A DNA stretch of 58,076 nt, taken from contig CAYZWF010000011.1 of NCBI GenBank assembly GCA_964482135.1, forward strand, positions 1-58,076, given 5' to 3'. Positions within the stretch are counted from its first letter, which is position 1. Every line of letters begins with the position of its first letter. The notes beneath the pieces were generated by a model. It worked only from the letters and a program-made list of their open reading frames with translations. It ran no database searches and was not told the origin of the DNA. Both the position numbers and the translations under genes were made by a program. Positions 44,028 through 54,652 of this stretch are shown piece after piece. This DNA is from UBA11136 sp964482135. Its GTDB lineage: Bacteria > Pseudomonadota > Alphaproteobacteria > UBA11136.

Positions 44028-45670
44028 TGCGCTTGCCTCGCCTTCTTTCTACTATCCGGCCGTTTTCCTCAGGGGCGCCGTGCCGGATTCCGGGCCATGC
44101 CTACAGGGTGCTGGCGCTGGCGGTATGTACCCTTGTGATGGCCGCCTGCGAGGGAGGAACACTACCGGACCTTCTTAAAAGCCCGCAAGAAAAGACCGTA
44201 CCATCGGCGGAAAACATGCCGGTGCCGTTGCCGCCGCGTCTACCCGAGTTCCGCACGGCACAGGACGCCCCCCTGCAAGACGAGGAAGTCTTTGAAGATA
44301 TCTTCGAAGAGGAGGTGGAGGAAGCACCGCCCCCGGCCTCCGCCATAGCGGAGCCTGCCGCGGCTGAACCCGAGCCTGAACCCATGTCTGCGTCCGAAGC
44401 CTTCCGCGCCGCCATGGCCGAGGAAGGGGACAAAGCCAAGGGTGAAAAAGTGGAAGAGGCCCGTCTGCCGCCCGGTCCCGGGGAAGACGGGATGGCGGCC
44501 CCAGGACCGGGAAGAATTCGCCTTATTCCGCCGCCCGGCGTCCATGACATGATCCGGGTCGCCATTCTGCTGCCTTTGTCTGGCCCCCATGCCGCCCTAG
44601 GTAATGCCATGCTGCACGGCGCGGAAATGGCGCTGTTCGATCTGGCGGAAAATAATTTCTCGCTGCTTCCCTTCGACACCACCGGAACCCCCCTTGGCGC
44701 CCGCCGCGCCGCCGAACAGGCCCTGAGAGACGGCGCGGAACTGATTCTGGGACCGCTCTATTCGGCTTCCGTGGCGGCGGTGGCGCCCAAAGCGCGTGAA
44801 AAAGGCGTGCCCGTTGTGGCTTTTTCCACGGACCGTTCGGTGGCCGGTAACGGCGTGTTCCTGATGGGCTTTCTGCCCCGTGACGAAATCGAGCGCGTGG
44901 TGGCCTTCACCCGTTCCCGCAACCTGTCCCGCTTCGCCGCCCTTGTGCCCGATACGGCCTATGGCCGCCGCGCCGCTGCGGCCCTGCGCGAGGCCGTGGC
45001 GCGCCATGGCGGGGAGGTGGTGAAAATAGTCAGCTTTCCCTCCAATTCCACCGATGTTTCGGCGGTGGTGCGCCACTTCGCCGGTTACGACCAGCGCCGC
45101 GCCAGTCTGGAGGAACAAAGGGAAGCCCTGGAAGCGCGCAACGACGAGGCATCACTACGGGCCCTGAAACGGCTGGAAAAGCTGGATACCCTCGGCGAAC
45201 TTCCCTTTGATGCGCTTCTGCTGCCCGCCGGAGGCGACCGGCTGCGCACCATCGCCCCCTTGCTGCCCTTCTTCGATATCGATATGCCCAAAGTAAGACT
45301 TTTGGGAACTACCCAGTGGGACAATGTGTCTCTGGGCACCGAACCGGCCCTGGTGGGAGGCTGGTTTGCCGCCTCGCCGCCCCAGGCGAGGGCTGATTTT
45401 TCCAAGAAATTCAAGGATATATACGGACGGCATCCACCACGCCTGGCGACCCTGGCCTATGATGCGGCGGCCCTGGCGGCGGTATTGGCGCGGGCTTCCG
45501 GCGGCGCCGATTTCTCCCATTCGGCGCTGACCGCGGCCAATGGCTTCGCCGGACTCGACGGCATCTTCCGTTTCAAATCCAATGGCGTGGCGGAGCGGGG
45601 CCTGGCGGTTCTGGAAATGCGCCGCAACCGTTTTCGGGTCATGAGCCCGGCGCCGGAGTTCTTCGAATAG
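44006..45670 (+). CDS. LpoA-like penicillin-binding protein activator (lipoprotein)
   Basis: This is an outer-membrane lipoprotein of up to 554 residues, with an acidic, probably disordered linker (about 70-165) and a periplasmic-binding-protein type I fold beginning IRVAILLPLSGPHAALGNAM. Such proteins activate peptidoglycan synthases (LpoA family). The lipobox TLVMAAC places the lipid on Cys48 from ATG 44006, or Cys14 from the GTG at 44108. The first gives an unusually long leader, the second a very short one, so the start is unsettled. It diverges from rsmI, as in relatives. Confidence 0.85.
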   Translation: MVFALRTLRLPRLLSTIRPFSSGAPCRIPGHAYRVLALAVCTLVMAACEGGTLPDLLKSPQEKTVPSAENMPVPLPPRLPEFRTAQDAPLQDEEVFEDIFEEEVEEAPPPASAIAEPAAAEPEPEPMSASEAFRAAMAEEGDKAKGEKVEEARLPPGPGEDGMAAPGPGRIRLIPPPGVHDMIRVAILLPLSGPHAALGNAMLHGAEMALFDLAENNFSLLPFDTTGTPLGARRAAEQALRDGAELILGPLYSASVAAVAPKAREKGVPVVAFSTDRSVAGNGVFLMGFLPRDEIERVVAFTRSRNLSRFAALVPDTAYGRRAAAALREAVARHGGEVVKIVSFPSNSTDVSAVVRHFAGYDQRRASLEEQREALEARNDEASLRALKRLEKLDTLGELPFDALLLPAGGDRLRTIAPLLPFFDIDMPKVRLLGTTQWDNVSLGTEPALVGGWFAASPPQARADFSKKFKDIYGRHPPRLATLAYDAAALAAVLARASGGADFSHSALTAANGFAGLDGIFRFKSNGVAERGLAVLEMRRNRFRVMSPAPEFFE

Positions 45671-45717
45671 GGTTTCTGGAGAACGGCGACTGAGGTGCGC
45701 CACCGTTCTAGTTGAGC

Positions 45718-47019
45718 CTAATTCAGCAGCGCCGCCAGCACCGCATCGAGGCGCTGCCGGCCTTCATCCGTGGCCCGCAGCCCGGCCTCGTCAAGCACAA
45801 GGAACCCCCCGGAAATCAAGGGTTTCAGCCGTTCCTGGTCAAGCGTTTCCTCCAGCGTTCGGGCCGTGATCCCCTGGAACAGATCGCGCCCGACCCCGGT
45901 CTCAAGCCGCAGCCCCATCAACAGCATTTCCGTTGCCGCCAGCTCCCCCTCAAGGGCGGTCTCTTCGAGCGTGCCATGGCCGGTTTTTTCCACCGCCGCC
46001 AGCCAGGTTTCGGGGGCTGGAATCTGGCGCAGGGCGGTTTTGACCCGTTTGCGGAATGATTTTTTGCCCAGAGTCATACTGGAAGTAGTGCTCGTAGGAC
46101 ATGCAACTTCCGGCGCCCCGGCCAGGGTCAGGCGGCCATGGGCGCCGGGGCCAATTCCGGCATAATCTCCATAGCGCCAATAGGTTAAATTATGGCGGCT
46201 TTCCGCGCCTTTTCTGGCATGATTGGATATTTCATAGGCATACATTCCTGCCTCTTTTATGGCCTTTTGGGTGGCTTCGTAGAGGGCCGCGGCGGCGGAT
46301 TCAGGTGGGGGGACAAGGTCACCGCTTTTGGCTTGGGCGGCGAAGGACGTGCCCGGGGCGATGGTGAGCTGGTAAAGGGAGAGATGATCGCCGGCCAGGT
46401 CCAGCGCCTGGTCCAGTTCGGAGCGCCAGGCGGCGGCGTTTTGTCCGGGCCGGGCATAGATGAGATCGAAGCTGGTGCGGGGAAAAATCCGTTGCGCCAG
46501 AGCCAGCGCCGCCAGCGCCTGGGCTTTGTCGTGGGTGCGCCCGAGGAAGGCCAAAGCCTTATTTTCCAAGGCTTGCACGCCCAGGGACAGGCGGTTTACC
46601 CCGGCGGCGCGGAACCCGGCGAAGCGTCCGGCCTCCACCGAGGTGGGGTTGGCCTCCAGGGTGATCTCCACCTCCGGCGACAGGGAAAAATGATCCCCCG
46701 CGCGCTCGATCAGCGCCGCAACGCTGGCCGCTTCCATGAGTGAAGGCGTGCCGCCGCCGAAAAAGATGCTGGTGAGGGGACGTTTTTCTCCCTCCGCGTC
46801 GATTCGCGCCGCCATATGGTCGAGTTCGCGCAGCAGCGCATCGCGCCAGCGCGGATGGTCTACGGTCTCCGCCTCGTGACTGTTGAAATCACAATAGGGA
46901 CATTTGGAAAGACAGAAGGGCCAGTGGATATAGAGGCCGAATCCGGGATCGCCCGCCACAATCCCGGAAATTTCCGTTTCGTATCCAGAATGACCAGGAA
47001 ATGCCTGGATTTCAGCCAT
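45718..47019 (-). CDS. hemW: Radical SAM heme chaperone HemW
   Basis: This 433-residue radical SAM protein is related to oxygen-independent coproporphyrinogen oxidase HemN but is thought to deliver heme. The cluster motif CLSKCPYCDF has the three-cysteine Cx3Cx2C pattern, near residues 36-43. IFFGGGTPSLM, EANPTS and GVNRLSLGVQAL follow, with the HemN C-terminal region. It lacks the extra N-terminal extension of true HemN. It overlaps rdgB by 8 bp. Confidence 0.93.
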   Translation of the reverse strand: MAEIQAFPGHSGYETEISGIVAGDPGFGLYIHWPFCLSKCPYCDFNSHEAETVDHPRWRDALLRELDHMAARIDAEGEKRPLTSIFFGGGTPSLMEAASVAALIERAGDHFSLSPEVEITLEANPTSVEAGRFAGFRAAGVNRLSLGVQALENKALAFLGRTHDKAQALAALALAQRIFPRTSFDLIYARPGQNAAAWRSELDQALDLAGDHLSLYQLTIAPGTSFAAQAKSGDLVPPPESAAAALYEATQKAIKEAGMYAYEISNHARKGAESRHNLTYWRYGDYAGIGPGAHGRLTLAGAPEVACPTSTTSSMTLGKKSFRKRVKTALRQIPAPETWLAAVEKTGHGTLEETALEGELAATEMLLMGLRLETGVGRDLFQGITARTLEETLDQERLKPLISGGFLVLDEAGLRATDEGRQRLDAVLAALLN

Positions 47020-47650
47020 TAAAACACCCCGCCACCAGCCCGGCGAAGGCGTTGGCGCGGTGGCTGATGGCGTGTTTTTTCTCCGCCTCCATCTCGCCGA
47101 AGGTCACATCATAGCCCTCGGGCACGAAAATGGGGTCATAGCCGAATCCTTTATCGCCACGCGGCGGAAATACCAGCTTGCCCTCCACCGTGCCCTCGAA
47201 AACCACAGTTTCCGGGGCAGTTTCGGGGGAAGTTTCAGGCGTCGCGCCCTCTTTGTCGGGCCAGGCCAGGGCCAGGGCGCAGACAAACCGCGCCCCTCTG
47301 TCGCTCGCGCCCTCCATTTCCTGTTCCAGACGCGCCATGGCGGCGGCGAAATCCCGCTCTTCGCCGGCCCAGCGCGCGGAATGGATACCGGGCTTGCCGT
47401 CCAGTGCATCCACGGCGAGGCCGGAATCATCGGCCAAAGCGGGCAGGCCACAGGCCAGGGTGGCGGCATGGGCCTTGAGGATGGCGTTTTCGGCGAAGGT
47501 GACTCCCGTTTCCTCGGGCTCGGCAAGGCCGAACTCGGCGGCTGGAACCACGTCCACGCCGAAGGGGGAGAGCAGATCGGCGATTTCCCGTACCTTGCCC
47601 GGATTGTGGCTGGCGATGACCAGCCGTTTTTCAGTAAAGCGGCGCGTCAT
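47012..47650 (-). CDS. rdgB: XTP/dITP pyrophosphatase RdgB
   Basis: The 212-residue house-cleaning enzyme hydrolyses ITP, dITP and XTP. Signatures are LVIASHNPGKVREI, TFAENAILKAHAAT, LADDSGLAVDAL, GIHSARWAGE, GFGYDPIFVPEG and KKHAISHRANAF. It lies between rph and hemW on the same strand, a conserved alphaproteobacterial operon. Confidence 0.96.
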   Translation of the reverse strand: MTRRFTEKRLVIASHNPGKVREIADLLSPFGVDVVPAAEFGLAEPEETGVTFAENAILKAHAATLACGLPALADDSGLAVDALDGKPGIHSARWAGEERDFAAAMARLEQEMEGASDRGARFVCALALAWPDKEGATPETSPETAPETVVFEGTVEGKLVFPPRGDKGFGYDPIFVPEGYDVTFGEMEAEKKHAISHRANAFAGLVAGCFNG

Positions 47651-47698
47651 ACTTTTGTCCTTCGGAAGCCTTGTCGTTCAGGACGCCGCCGCACCGGC

Positions 47699-48418
47699 CT
47701 AATCGAGCCCCAGCGCCTGGCGCTGCAGGTGACGCAGCTCGTCCGAGCCCTTGGCGGCCAGGTCGAGCATGGTGATGAGGCCGTCGCGGGAGAAAGGCTC
47801 GGTTTCCGCCGTGCATTGAATTTCGATCAACTTGCCGTCGCCGGCGAGGATGAAATTGGCGTCGGTCTCGGCGGCGCTGTCCTCGGCATAGTCGAGGTCG
47901 AGGACGCAGTTTCCCTCGAAGATGCCACAGGAGACGGCGGCCACCTCCCCGCTCAGGGGGATGCTCTTGACCAGCCCGGTTTTGGCCACCTTCTCGAAGG
48001 CCTGATAGAGCGCCACGTAAGAGCCGGTGATGGCGGCGGTGCGGGTGCCGCCATCGGCCTGGAGAACGTCACAGTCCACACGCACCTGAATCTCGCCCAT
48101 GGCCTCGAGATCGGTGACGGCGCGCAGGCTGCGGCCGATCAGGCGCTGGATTTCCTGGGTGCGGCCGGTCTGTTTGCCGCGCGCCGCCTCGCGGCCGGTG
48201 CGGCTGTGGGTGGAGCGCGGCAGCATGCCGTATTCCGCCGTCACCCATCCCTTGCCGGAATTTCGCATCCACGGCGGCACGGAATCTTCGACGCTGGCGG
48301 TGCACAATACGTGGGTGTCGCCGAAACGGATCAGGCAGGAGCCTTCCGCATATTTACTGGCGCCGGTTTCGAGGGAAACCGGTCGCATTTCATCGGGGGC
48401 TCTGCCGGAGGGGCGCAT
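47699..48418 (-). CDS. rph: Ribonuclease PH
   Basis: The 239-residue phosphorolytic 3'-5' exoribonuclease trims tRNA 3' ends. MRPSGRAPDEMRPVSLE opens the protein, and STHSRTGREAARGKQTGRTQEIQ (about 79-101) with the Arg-rich phosphate site and DCDVLQADGGTRTAAITG are family hallmarks. The frame is open to 48601, but ATG 48418 has GAAGGAAATTCC before it. It diverges from hrcA. Confidence 0.97.
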   Translation of the reverse strand: MRPSGRAPDEMRPVSLETGASKYAEGSCLIRFGDTHVLCTASVEDSVPPWMRNSGKGWVTAEYGMLPRSTHSRTGREAARGKQTGRTQEIQRLIGRSLRAVTDLEAMGEIQVRVDCDVLQADGGTRTAAITGSYVALYQAFEKVAKTGLVKSIPLSGEVAAVSCGIFEGNCVLDLDYAEDSAAETDANFILAGDGKLIEIQCTAETEPFSRDGLITMLDLAAKGSDELRHLQRQALGLD

Positions 48419-48730
48419 GGAATTTCCTTCTCGGGGGTGGATGGGCAAGCGTAACATCGGAGAAAGATATGCTCTAGCGCGCAGACGCCGCGCCGTCCAG
48501 CCCGCTTTGGGAAATTCTCCCTGTTTGCGCGCTCTTCGCACGGTGGGGACATATGGTGACAGCGCCGCCACGGGCCATACCGTTGACGCCTTGGCGTTCA
48601 CTCATTACATATCTCTTTCGCAGGCACATCCCGCGCCCTATCATGGCGGTTAAAATTGTGGTTTTTCGGCCTTTTTCGCCCCAATAGGCCAACCGGCCAG
48701 CGAGCAAAAAGCAAACCAACAGGAACAACA
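48419..48730. promoter_or_regulatory. Divergent rph/hrcA intergenic region with possible hrcA promoter
   Basis: This 312 bp gap has no supported gene. TTGACG at 48583-48588 with TACATAT about 17 bp later (48606-48612) is a plausible vegetative promoter toward hrcA. No CIRCE repeat (TTAGCACTC with its inverted copy) and no RpoH-type element were seen here. The rph promoter should lie in the left part but is not recognisable. Confidence 0.4.
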
Positions 48731-49795
48731 GTGAAAAAGATCAGCGACAGCGGACAGGCGCCGGTAAGTGAGCTCAACGAGCGCTCCCGTGAGATTTTCC
48801 GTCTCATCGTCGATAACTATGTACGCACCGGCGATCCGGTGGGATCGCGCACCCTGGCGAAACAGATAGAAGACAATTTGTCCCCGGCATCGGTCCGTAA
48901 TGTCATGGCCGACCTTCAGGATGTGGGTCTGCTCTACGCCCCCCATACCTCCTCCGGGCGGCTGCCCACGGAAGCCGGGCTGCGGCTTTTCGTCGACGGG
49001 TTGCTGGAGCTGGGGCCGCTGACCAAGGAAGACCGCGCCCAAATCGAAGGCAGCTGCCACGCTTCGGGCCGCAGCTCCTCGGAGATTTTCGAGGAAGCCA
49101 CGGAAATGCTCTCGGGCCTGTCCCACTGCGCCAGCCTGGTTATGGCGCCGAAGACGGAACGGGCGCTGAAGCATGTGGAATTCGTCCATCTCGGCGGAAC
49201 CCGCGCTTTGGTAATTATGGTGGCCGATAACGGCCTGGTGGAAAACCGCATCATCGACATTCCCCTGGGCATGATGCCCTCGACCCTGATCGAGGCCGGG
49301 AATTATCTCAATGCCCGGCTCGCCGGACGCACGCTGGGCGAATCGCGCGATGAAATTCTTGAGGAAATCCACGAACACAAGACCCAGCTCGACGATCTTT
49401 CGGCTCGCGTGGTGGAGGCCGGGGTCGCCACCTGGGGCGGCGCGGCGGGGGAACCCCATCTTATCGTCCGCGGCCAGTCGAAGCTGTTGGAGGACGTCAC
49501 CGTCATCGAAGATCTGGAGCGCATCCGCACCCTTCTCGAGACGCTGGAAACCCGCGAAAGCCTGACCGGCCTGCTGCAATCGGCGCAAGATGCCGAAGGC
49601 GTACAGATATTCATCGGCTCGGAAAACAACCTGTTCAGCCTGTCGGGCTGTTCCATGATTGTGAAACCCTTCAGCAACGATAAACAACAGATTATCGGCG
49701 CCATCGGTATTGTCGGGCCGACCCGAATCAATTACGCGCGGATCATTCCCATGGTGGATTACACGGCACAGCTTGTGGGCCGCCTGTTGGCATGA
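48731..49795 (+). CDS. hrcA: Heat-inducible transcription repressor HrcA
   Basis: The 354-residue repressor binds CIRCE elements upstream of chaperone genes. The N-terminal winged helix includes LNERSREIFRLIVDNYVRTG and SRTLAKQIEDNLSPASVRN. The C-terminal part includes GAIGIVGPTRINYARIIPMV. The GTG at 48731, preceded by AGGAACAACA, is the likely start; the open frame reaches 48656 but with a Trp/Phe/Arg leader not seen in the family. No CIRCE was found in the window, so its target (probably groESL) must lie elsewhere. Confidence 0.94.
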   Translation: MKKISDSGQAPVSELNERSREIFRLIVDNYVRTGDPVGSRTLAKQIEDNLSPASVRNVMADLQDVGLLYAPHTSSGRLPTEAGLRLFVDGLLELGPLTKEDRAQIEGSCHASGRSSSEIFEEATEMLSGLSHCASLVMAPKTERALKHVEFVHLGGTRALVIMVADNGLVENRIIDIPLGMMPSTLIEAGNYLNARLAGRTLGESRDEILEEIHEHKTQLDDLSARVVEAGVATWGGAAGEPHLIVRGQSKLLEDVTVIEDLERIRTLLETLETRESLTGLLQSAQDAEGVQIFIGSENNLFSLSGCSMIVKPFSNDKQQIIGAIGIVGPTRINYARIIPMVDYTAQLVGRLLA

Positions 49796-49844
49796 GAACC
49801 GCAAAGAAAAACCCTGACCCCCCCAGAAAAAATGTACAGAAAAG

Positions 49845-50534
49845 ATGCCAGAAAATATGACAGAAGAAATAAACGATAAAACGTCTCCCGAAGAGGACGA
49901 CTCCGAAAATCCGGACGAAACGTCTGCGCAGTCGGACGGGGAAGGCGACCCGGAGCAAGACGCTACAGAGACTGGTGAGACGGATGAGTCTGCCGAGGCC
50001 GCCGAGACCGCCGAGAGCGAGGAGGATGCGCCCGGCGCCGAGGAAGACGACCCCGAGGCCAAGATCGCCGAACTCGAGGACAAGCTTCTGCGCGCCCGCG
50101 CCGACATGGAGAACACGCGCAGCCGCCTTACCCGCGAAATGGATGAAAAGGCCAAATACGCCGCCACCGCGCTGGCCCGGGATATTCTCACCGCCGCCGA
50201 CAACCTTCAGCGCGCCCTGGATTGCATCAGCCCCGAGGCCCGCGAACAGGACGAGGCGCTGGAAAACTTTGCCGCCGGGGTGGAAGCCATCGAGCGCGAC
50301 ATGCTTGCCGCCTTCGGCAACCACAATATCCGCAAGATCGAGCCCGTGGACGAGAAGTTCAATCCCGAGTTTCACCAGGCCATGTTCGAGGTGGAAAACA
50401 CCGGCCGCGCACCGGGCACCGTGGTGGAGGTGATCCAGCCGGGCTATTTGTTGCACGACCGGCTGCTGCGTCCGGCCATGGTGGGCGTGGCCAAGGGCGA
50501 ACCCAGCGAAGAAAGCGTGGACACCAAAGTCTGA
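49845..50534 (+). CDS. grpE: Nucleotide exchange factor GrpE
   Basis: The 229-residue co-chaperone of DnaK promotes ADP release. A very acidic, disordered N-terminus (about 1-70) leads into a long coiled coil (AKIAELEDKLLRARADMENTRSR, about 71-93 onward) and a beta domain with the signature FNPEFHQAMFEVEN and PGTVVEVIQPGYLLHDRLLRP. It lies 49 bp after hrcA. ATGs at 49845 and 49857 are both usable. Confidence 0.95.
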   Translation: MPENMTEEINDKTSPEEDDSENPDETSAQSDGEGDPEQDATETGETDESAEAAETAESEEDAPGAEEDDPEAKIAELEDKLLRARADMENTRSRLTREMDEKAKYAATALARDILTAADNLQRALDCISPEAREQDEALENFAAGVEAIERDMLAAFGNHNIRKIEPVDEKFNPEFHQAMFEVENTGRAPGTVVEVIQPGYLLHDRLLRPAMVGVAKGEPSEESVDTKV

Positions 50535-50594
50535 CGACTATGTGACGGGGCGAACACGCGGCGGGCGGTTATCCCGTGGCAAGGAGGGAATCCC

Positions 50595-52100
50595 ATGCTG
50601 AAACTGCGGCGCGTGGCCATCGACACCTATCATGAAAACGTGGCCTTCCTGCGCCGCGATTGTTCCCTCTACCGCGCCGAATCCTTCCAGGCCCTGGGCA
50701 AGATCGAAATCTATCCCGATCATGGCGGCGCCCCCACCGCCGGCCGCCGTATTCTCGCCACCCTCAACATCGTCGACGACGCCCTTCTTCTGGAACCCGA
50801 CGAGATCGGCCTTTGCGAACAGGCCTTCGACCTTTTGGGGCTGGCCCAGGGCGCGGCGGTGGATATCGTCCAGGCGCCGCCGCCGCAAAGCCTGGAGTCG
50901 GTGCGCGACAAGATCCACGGCGAGACATTGAGCGAAGAACAGATACGCCACATCATCGAGGACATCGCCGCCAACCGTTATTCGAAAATGGAAATCGCGG
51001 CCTTTCTCATTTCCTCGGCCAGCTTTCTCACCACCTCCGAAGTGCTGAGCCTGACCCGGGCCATGGCCGGCGTGGGGGCGACGCTGGAATGGGCCCAAGA
51101 GCAAGTGGTGGACAAGCATTGTATCGGCGGCATACCCGGCAACCGCACCTCCATGATCGTGGTCCCCATCGTCGCCGCCCACGGCCTCACCATCCCCAAA
51201 ACCTCGTCGCGGGCCATCACCTCGCCGGCGGGTACCGCCGACAGCATGGAGGTTCTGGCGCGGGTGGACCTTTCCTTCGATGAAATGCGCGATCTGGTGA
51301 ACAAGGAAAAAGGATGTCTGGTATGGGGCGGCCATGTGGACCTGTCGCCCGCCGACGATATCCTTATTTCGGTGGAACGCCCGCTTGCCGTGGATACCCG
51401 CGAACAGATGGTGGCCTCGATCCTGTCGAAAAAGCTGGCCGCCGGTTCGACCCATCTTGTGGTGGATATTCCCGTCGGTCCCACGGCCAAGGTGCGCGAC
51501 CACGGCGATGCCGTGCGCCTGCGCAAGCTGTTTGAATATGTGGGCGACCAGGTGGGTCTCCGCATCGAGGTGGTCATCACCGACGGCGCCCAGCCCGTGG
51601 GGTATGGCGTGGGGCCGGTGCTCGAGGCGCGCGACGTGATGGCGGTGCTGAACCGTGAAGCCAATGCGCCGCAGGACCTGCGTGAAAAGGCATTGTTCCT
51701 GTCGGGCAAGGTTCTCGGCTTCGATCCCGAATTACGCGGCGGCACGGGCCATGAAAGGGCGCGGGAGATTCTCGATAGTGGCCAGGCGCTCTCCGCCATG
51801 GAGCGGATCATCGAGGCCCAGGGACGCAACACCGCCCCGCCCGAACTGGGCCGGCTTACCCGTGATATTTCCGCCTCCGCCGACGGCGTGGTGCGGGCCA
51901 TAGACTGTTTTCGCATCGCCCGCATCGCCCGGCTGGCCGGGGCGCCGCTGGACAGGGGCGCGGGGCTGGAGCTGTTCAAGAAGATGGGTGATGCCGTGCG
52001 CCAGGGCGAGGCTCTCTACCGTATTTATGCCTGCGCCGAGTCGGAATTTCGTTTCGCCACCGATATGGCCGCGGAAAACAACGGCTATACTTTATCATAA
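50595..52100 (+). CDS. AMP-phosphorylase-type nucleoside/nucleotide phosphorylase
   Basis: The 501-residue protein belongs to the thymidine phosphorylase superfamily, but its phosphate loop reads DKHCIGGIPGNR (residues 173-184) and PKTSSRAITSPAGTADSMEVL follows at about 201-221. These match the archaeal AMP phosphorylase (DeoA-type NMP phosphorylase) branch rather than DKHSTGGVGD of ordinary thymidine phosphorylase. The long N-terminal domain (about 1-95) also fits that branch. By family it would split AMP or other NMPs into ribose 1,5-bisphosphate and base. A strong AAGGAGGGAATCCC precedes ATG. It sits oddly between grpE and dnaK. Confidence 0.8.
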   Translation: MLKLRRVAIDTYHENVAFLRRDCSLYRAESFQALGKIEIYPDHGGAPTAGRRILATLNIVDDALLLEPDEIGLCEQAFDLLGLAQGAAVDIVQAPPPQSLESVRDKIHGETLSEEQIRHIIEDIAANRYSKMEIAAFLISSASFLTTSEVLSLTRAMAGVGATLEWAQEQVVDKHCIGGIPGNRTSMIVVPIVAAHGLTIPKTSSRAITSPAGTADSMEVLARVDLSFDEMRDLVNKEKGCLVWGGHVDLSPADDILISVERPLAVDTREQMVASILSKKLAAGSTHLVVDIPVGPTAKVRDHGDAVRLRKLFEYVGDQVGLRIEVVITDGAQPVGYGVGPVLEARDVMAVLNREANAPQDLREKALFLSGKVLGFDPELRGGTGHERAREILDSGQALSAMERIIEAQGRNTAPPELGRLTRDISASADGVVRAIDCFRIARIARLAGAPLDRGAGLELFKKMGDAVRQGEALYRIYACAESEFRFATDMAAENNGYTLS

Positions 52101-52163
52101 GCGGTGGGTCCTGAGTGCCGGGTCATGGGCGGCGGCGGTGGCAAATGGTCCGTTCTGATGGGG

Positions 52164-52250
52164 GGCCTGACTCGGGAGCCTGAATCATTAGGTCCGATTC
52201 ACCCGAATTACAGGTCTGATTCATATGTCCGATTCGGGGGTCTGAATCAC
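52164..52250. repeat. Array of six GANTC sites in a 13 bp-spaced repeat upstream of dnaK
   Basis: Short units like GGTCYGAWTCAY recur with GANTC at 52169 (GACTC), 52182 (GAATC), 52196 (GATTC), 52218 (GATTC), 52231 (GATTC) and 52244 (GAATC). Start-to-start steps are 13, 14, 22, 13 and 13 bp. GANTC is the CcrM methylation site in Alphaproteobacteria. The array is in the 356 bp gap between the phosphorylase gene and dnaK, about 75-160 bp upstream of the dnaK promoter. Confidence 0.85.
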
Positions 52251-52297
52251 GAGCCGGGGAGGCGATCCCGGAGAGTGTTTCCAGAGGGGCGAAAAAG

Positions 52298-52319
52298 CCG
52301 GGAATTTTAATCTTCCCGG
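52298..52319 (+). other. Stem-loop upstream of the dnaK promoter
   Basis: CCGGGAA (52298-52304) and TTCCCGG (52313-52319) form a perfect 7 bp stem with loop TTTTAATC, extended outside by AGC/GCT with a bulge. It lies just upstream of the -35 element and may end transcripts entering from the phosphorylase gene; there is no T tract. Confidence 0.55.
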
Positions 52320-52323
52320 GGCT

Positions 52324-52352
52324 CTTGCGGGGGGGCCTCCCGCCGCTTATAT
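52324..52352 (+). promoter_or_regulatory. RpoH (sigma-32)-type promoter of dnaK
   Basis: CTTG (52324-52327), an 18 bp spacer and CTTATAT (52346-52352) fit the alphaproteobacterial heat-shock consensus CTTG-N17/18-CYTATNT exactly. Expected transcription start is near 52360, giving a leader of about 97 nt before the dnaK ATG. Confidence 0.8.
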
Positions 52353-52456
52353 AACCTCCCAGTTCAATTGGGTGTCACCGTAACTAAAAGGGTTCCCCGC
52401 TGGCGTTTTTTGCCGGCATGTCTTGGGGGGCCTGTTTGTTGTTTAAGAGGATAAGC

Positions 52457-54520
<2,064 letters not shown>

Positions 54521-54652
54521 ACCCGGAGCCAGAAACTTTTATCGTCAGGGATTTTTGTTGTGAGCATAACAGGGGAACGTTCCGCCGCATCCGCCGGTTT
54601 CAGGGGGTTGCGGCGATGTCACGAGGGGGCAAGCGGTAACGCGGTTTAGGCC

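Noticed and set aside
47060..48454. 464-codon plus-strand frame antisense to rdgB and rph
   Set aside because: Both minus-strand genes are certain by motif; the antisense product has no features.
48650..50203. 517-codon minus-strand frame antisense to hrcA and grpE
   Set aside because: It is Ser-rich only because grpE's acidic codons are read in reverse; the plus-strand genes are certain.
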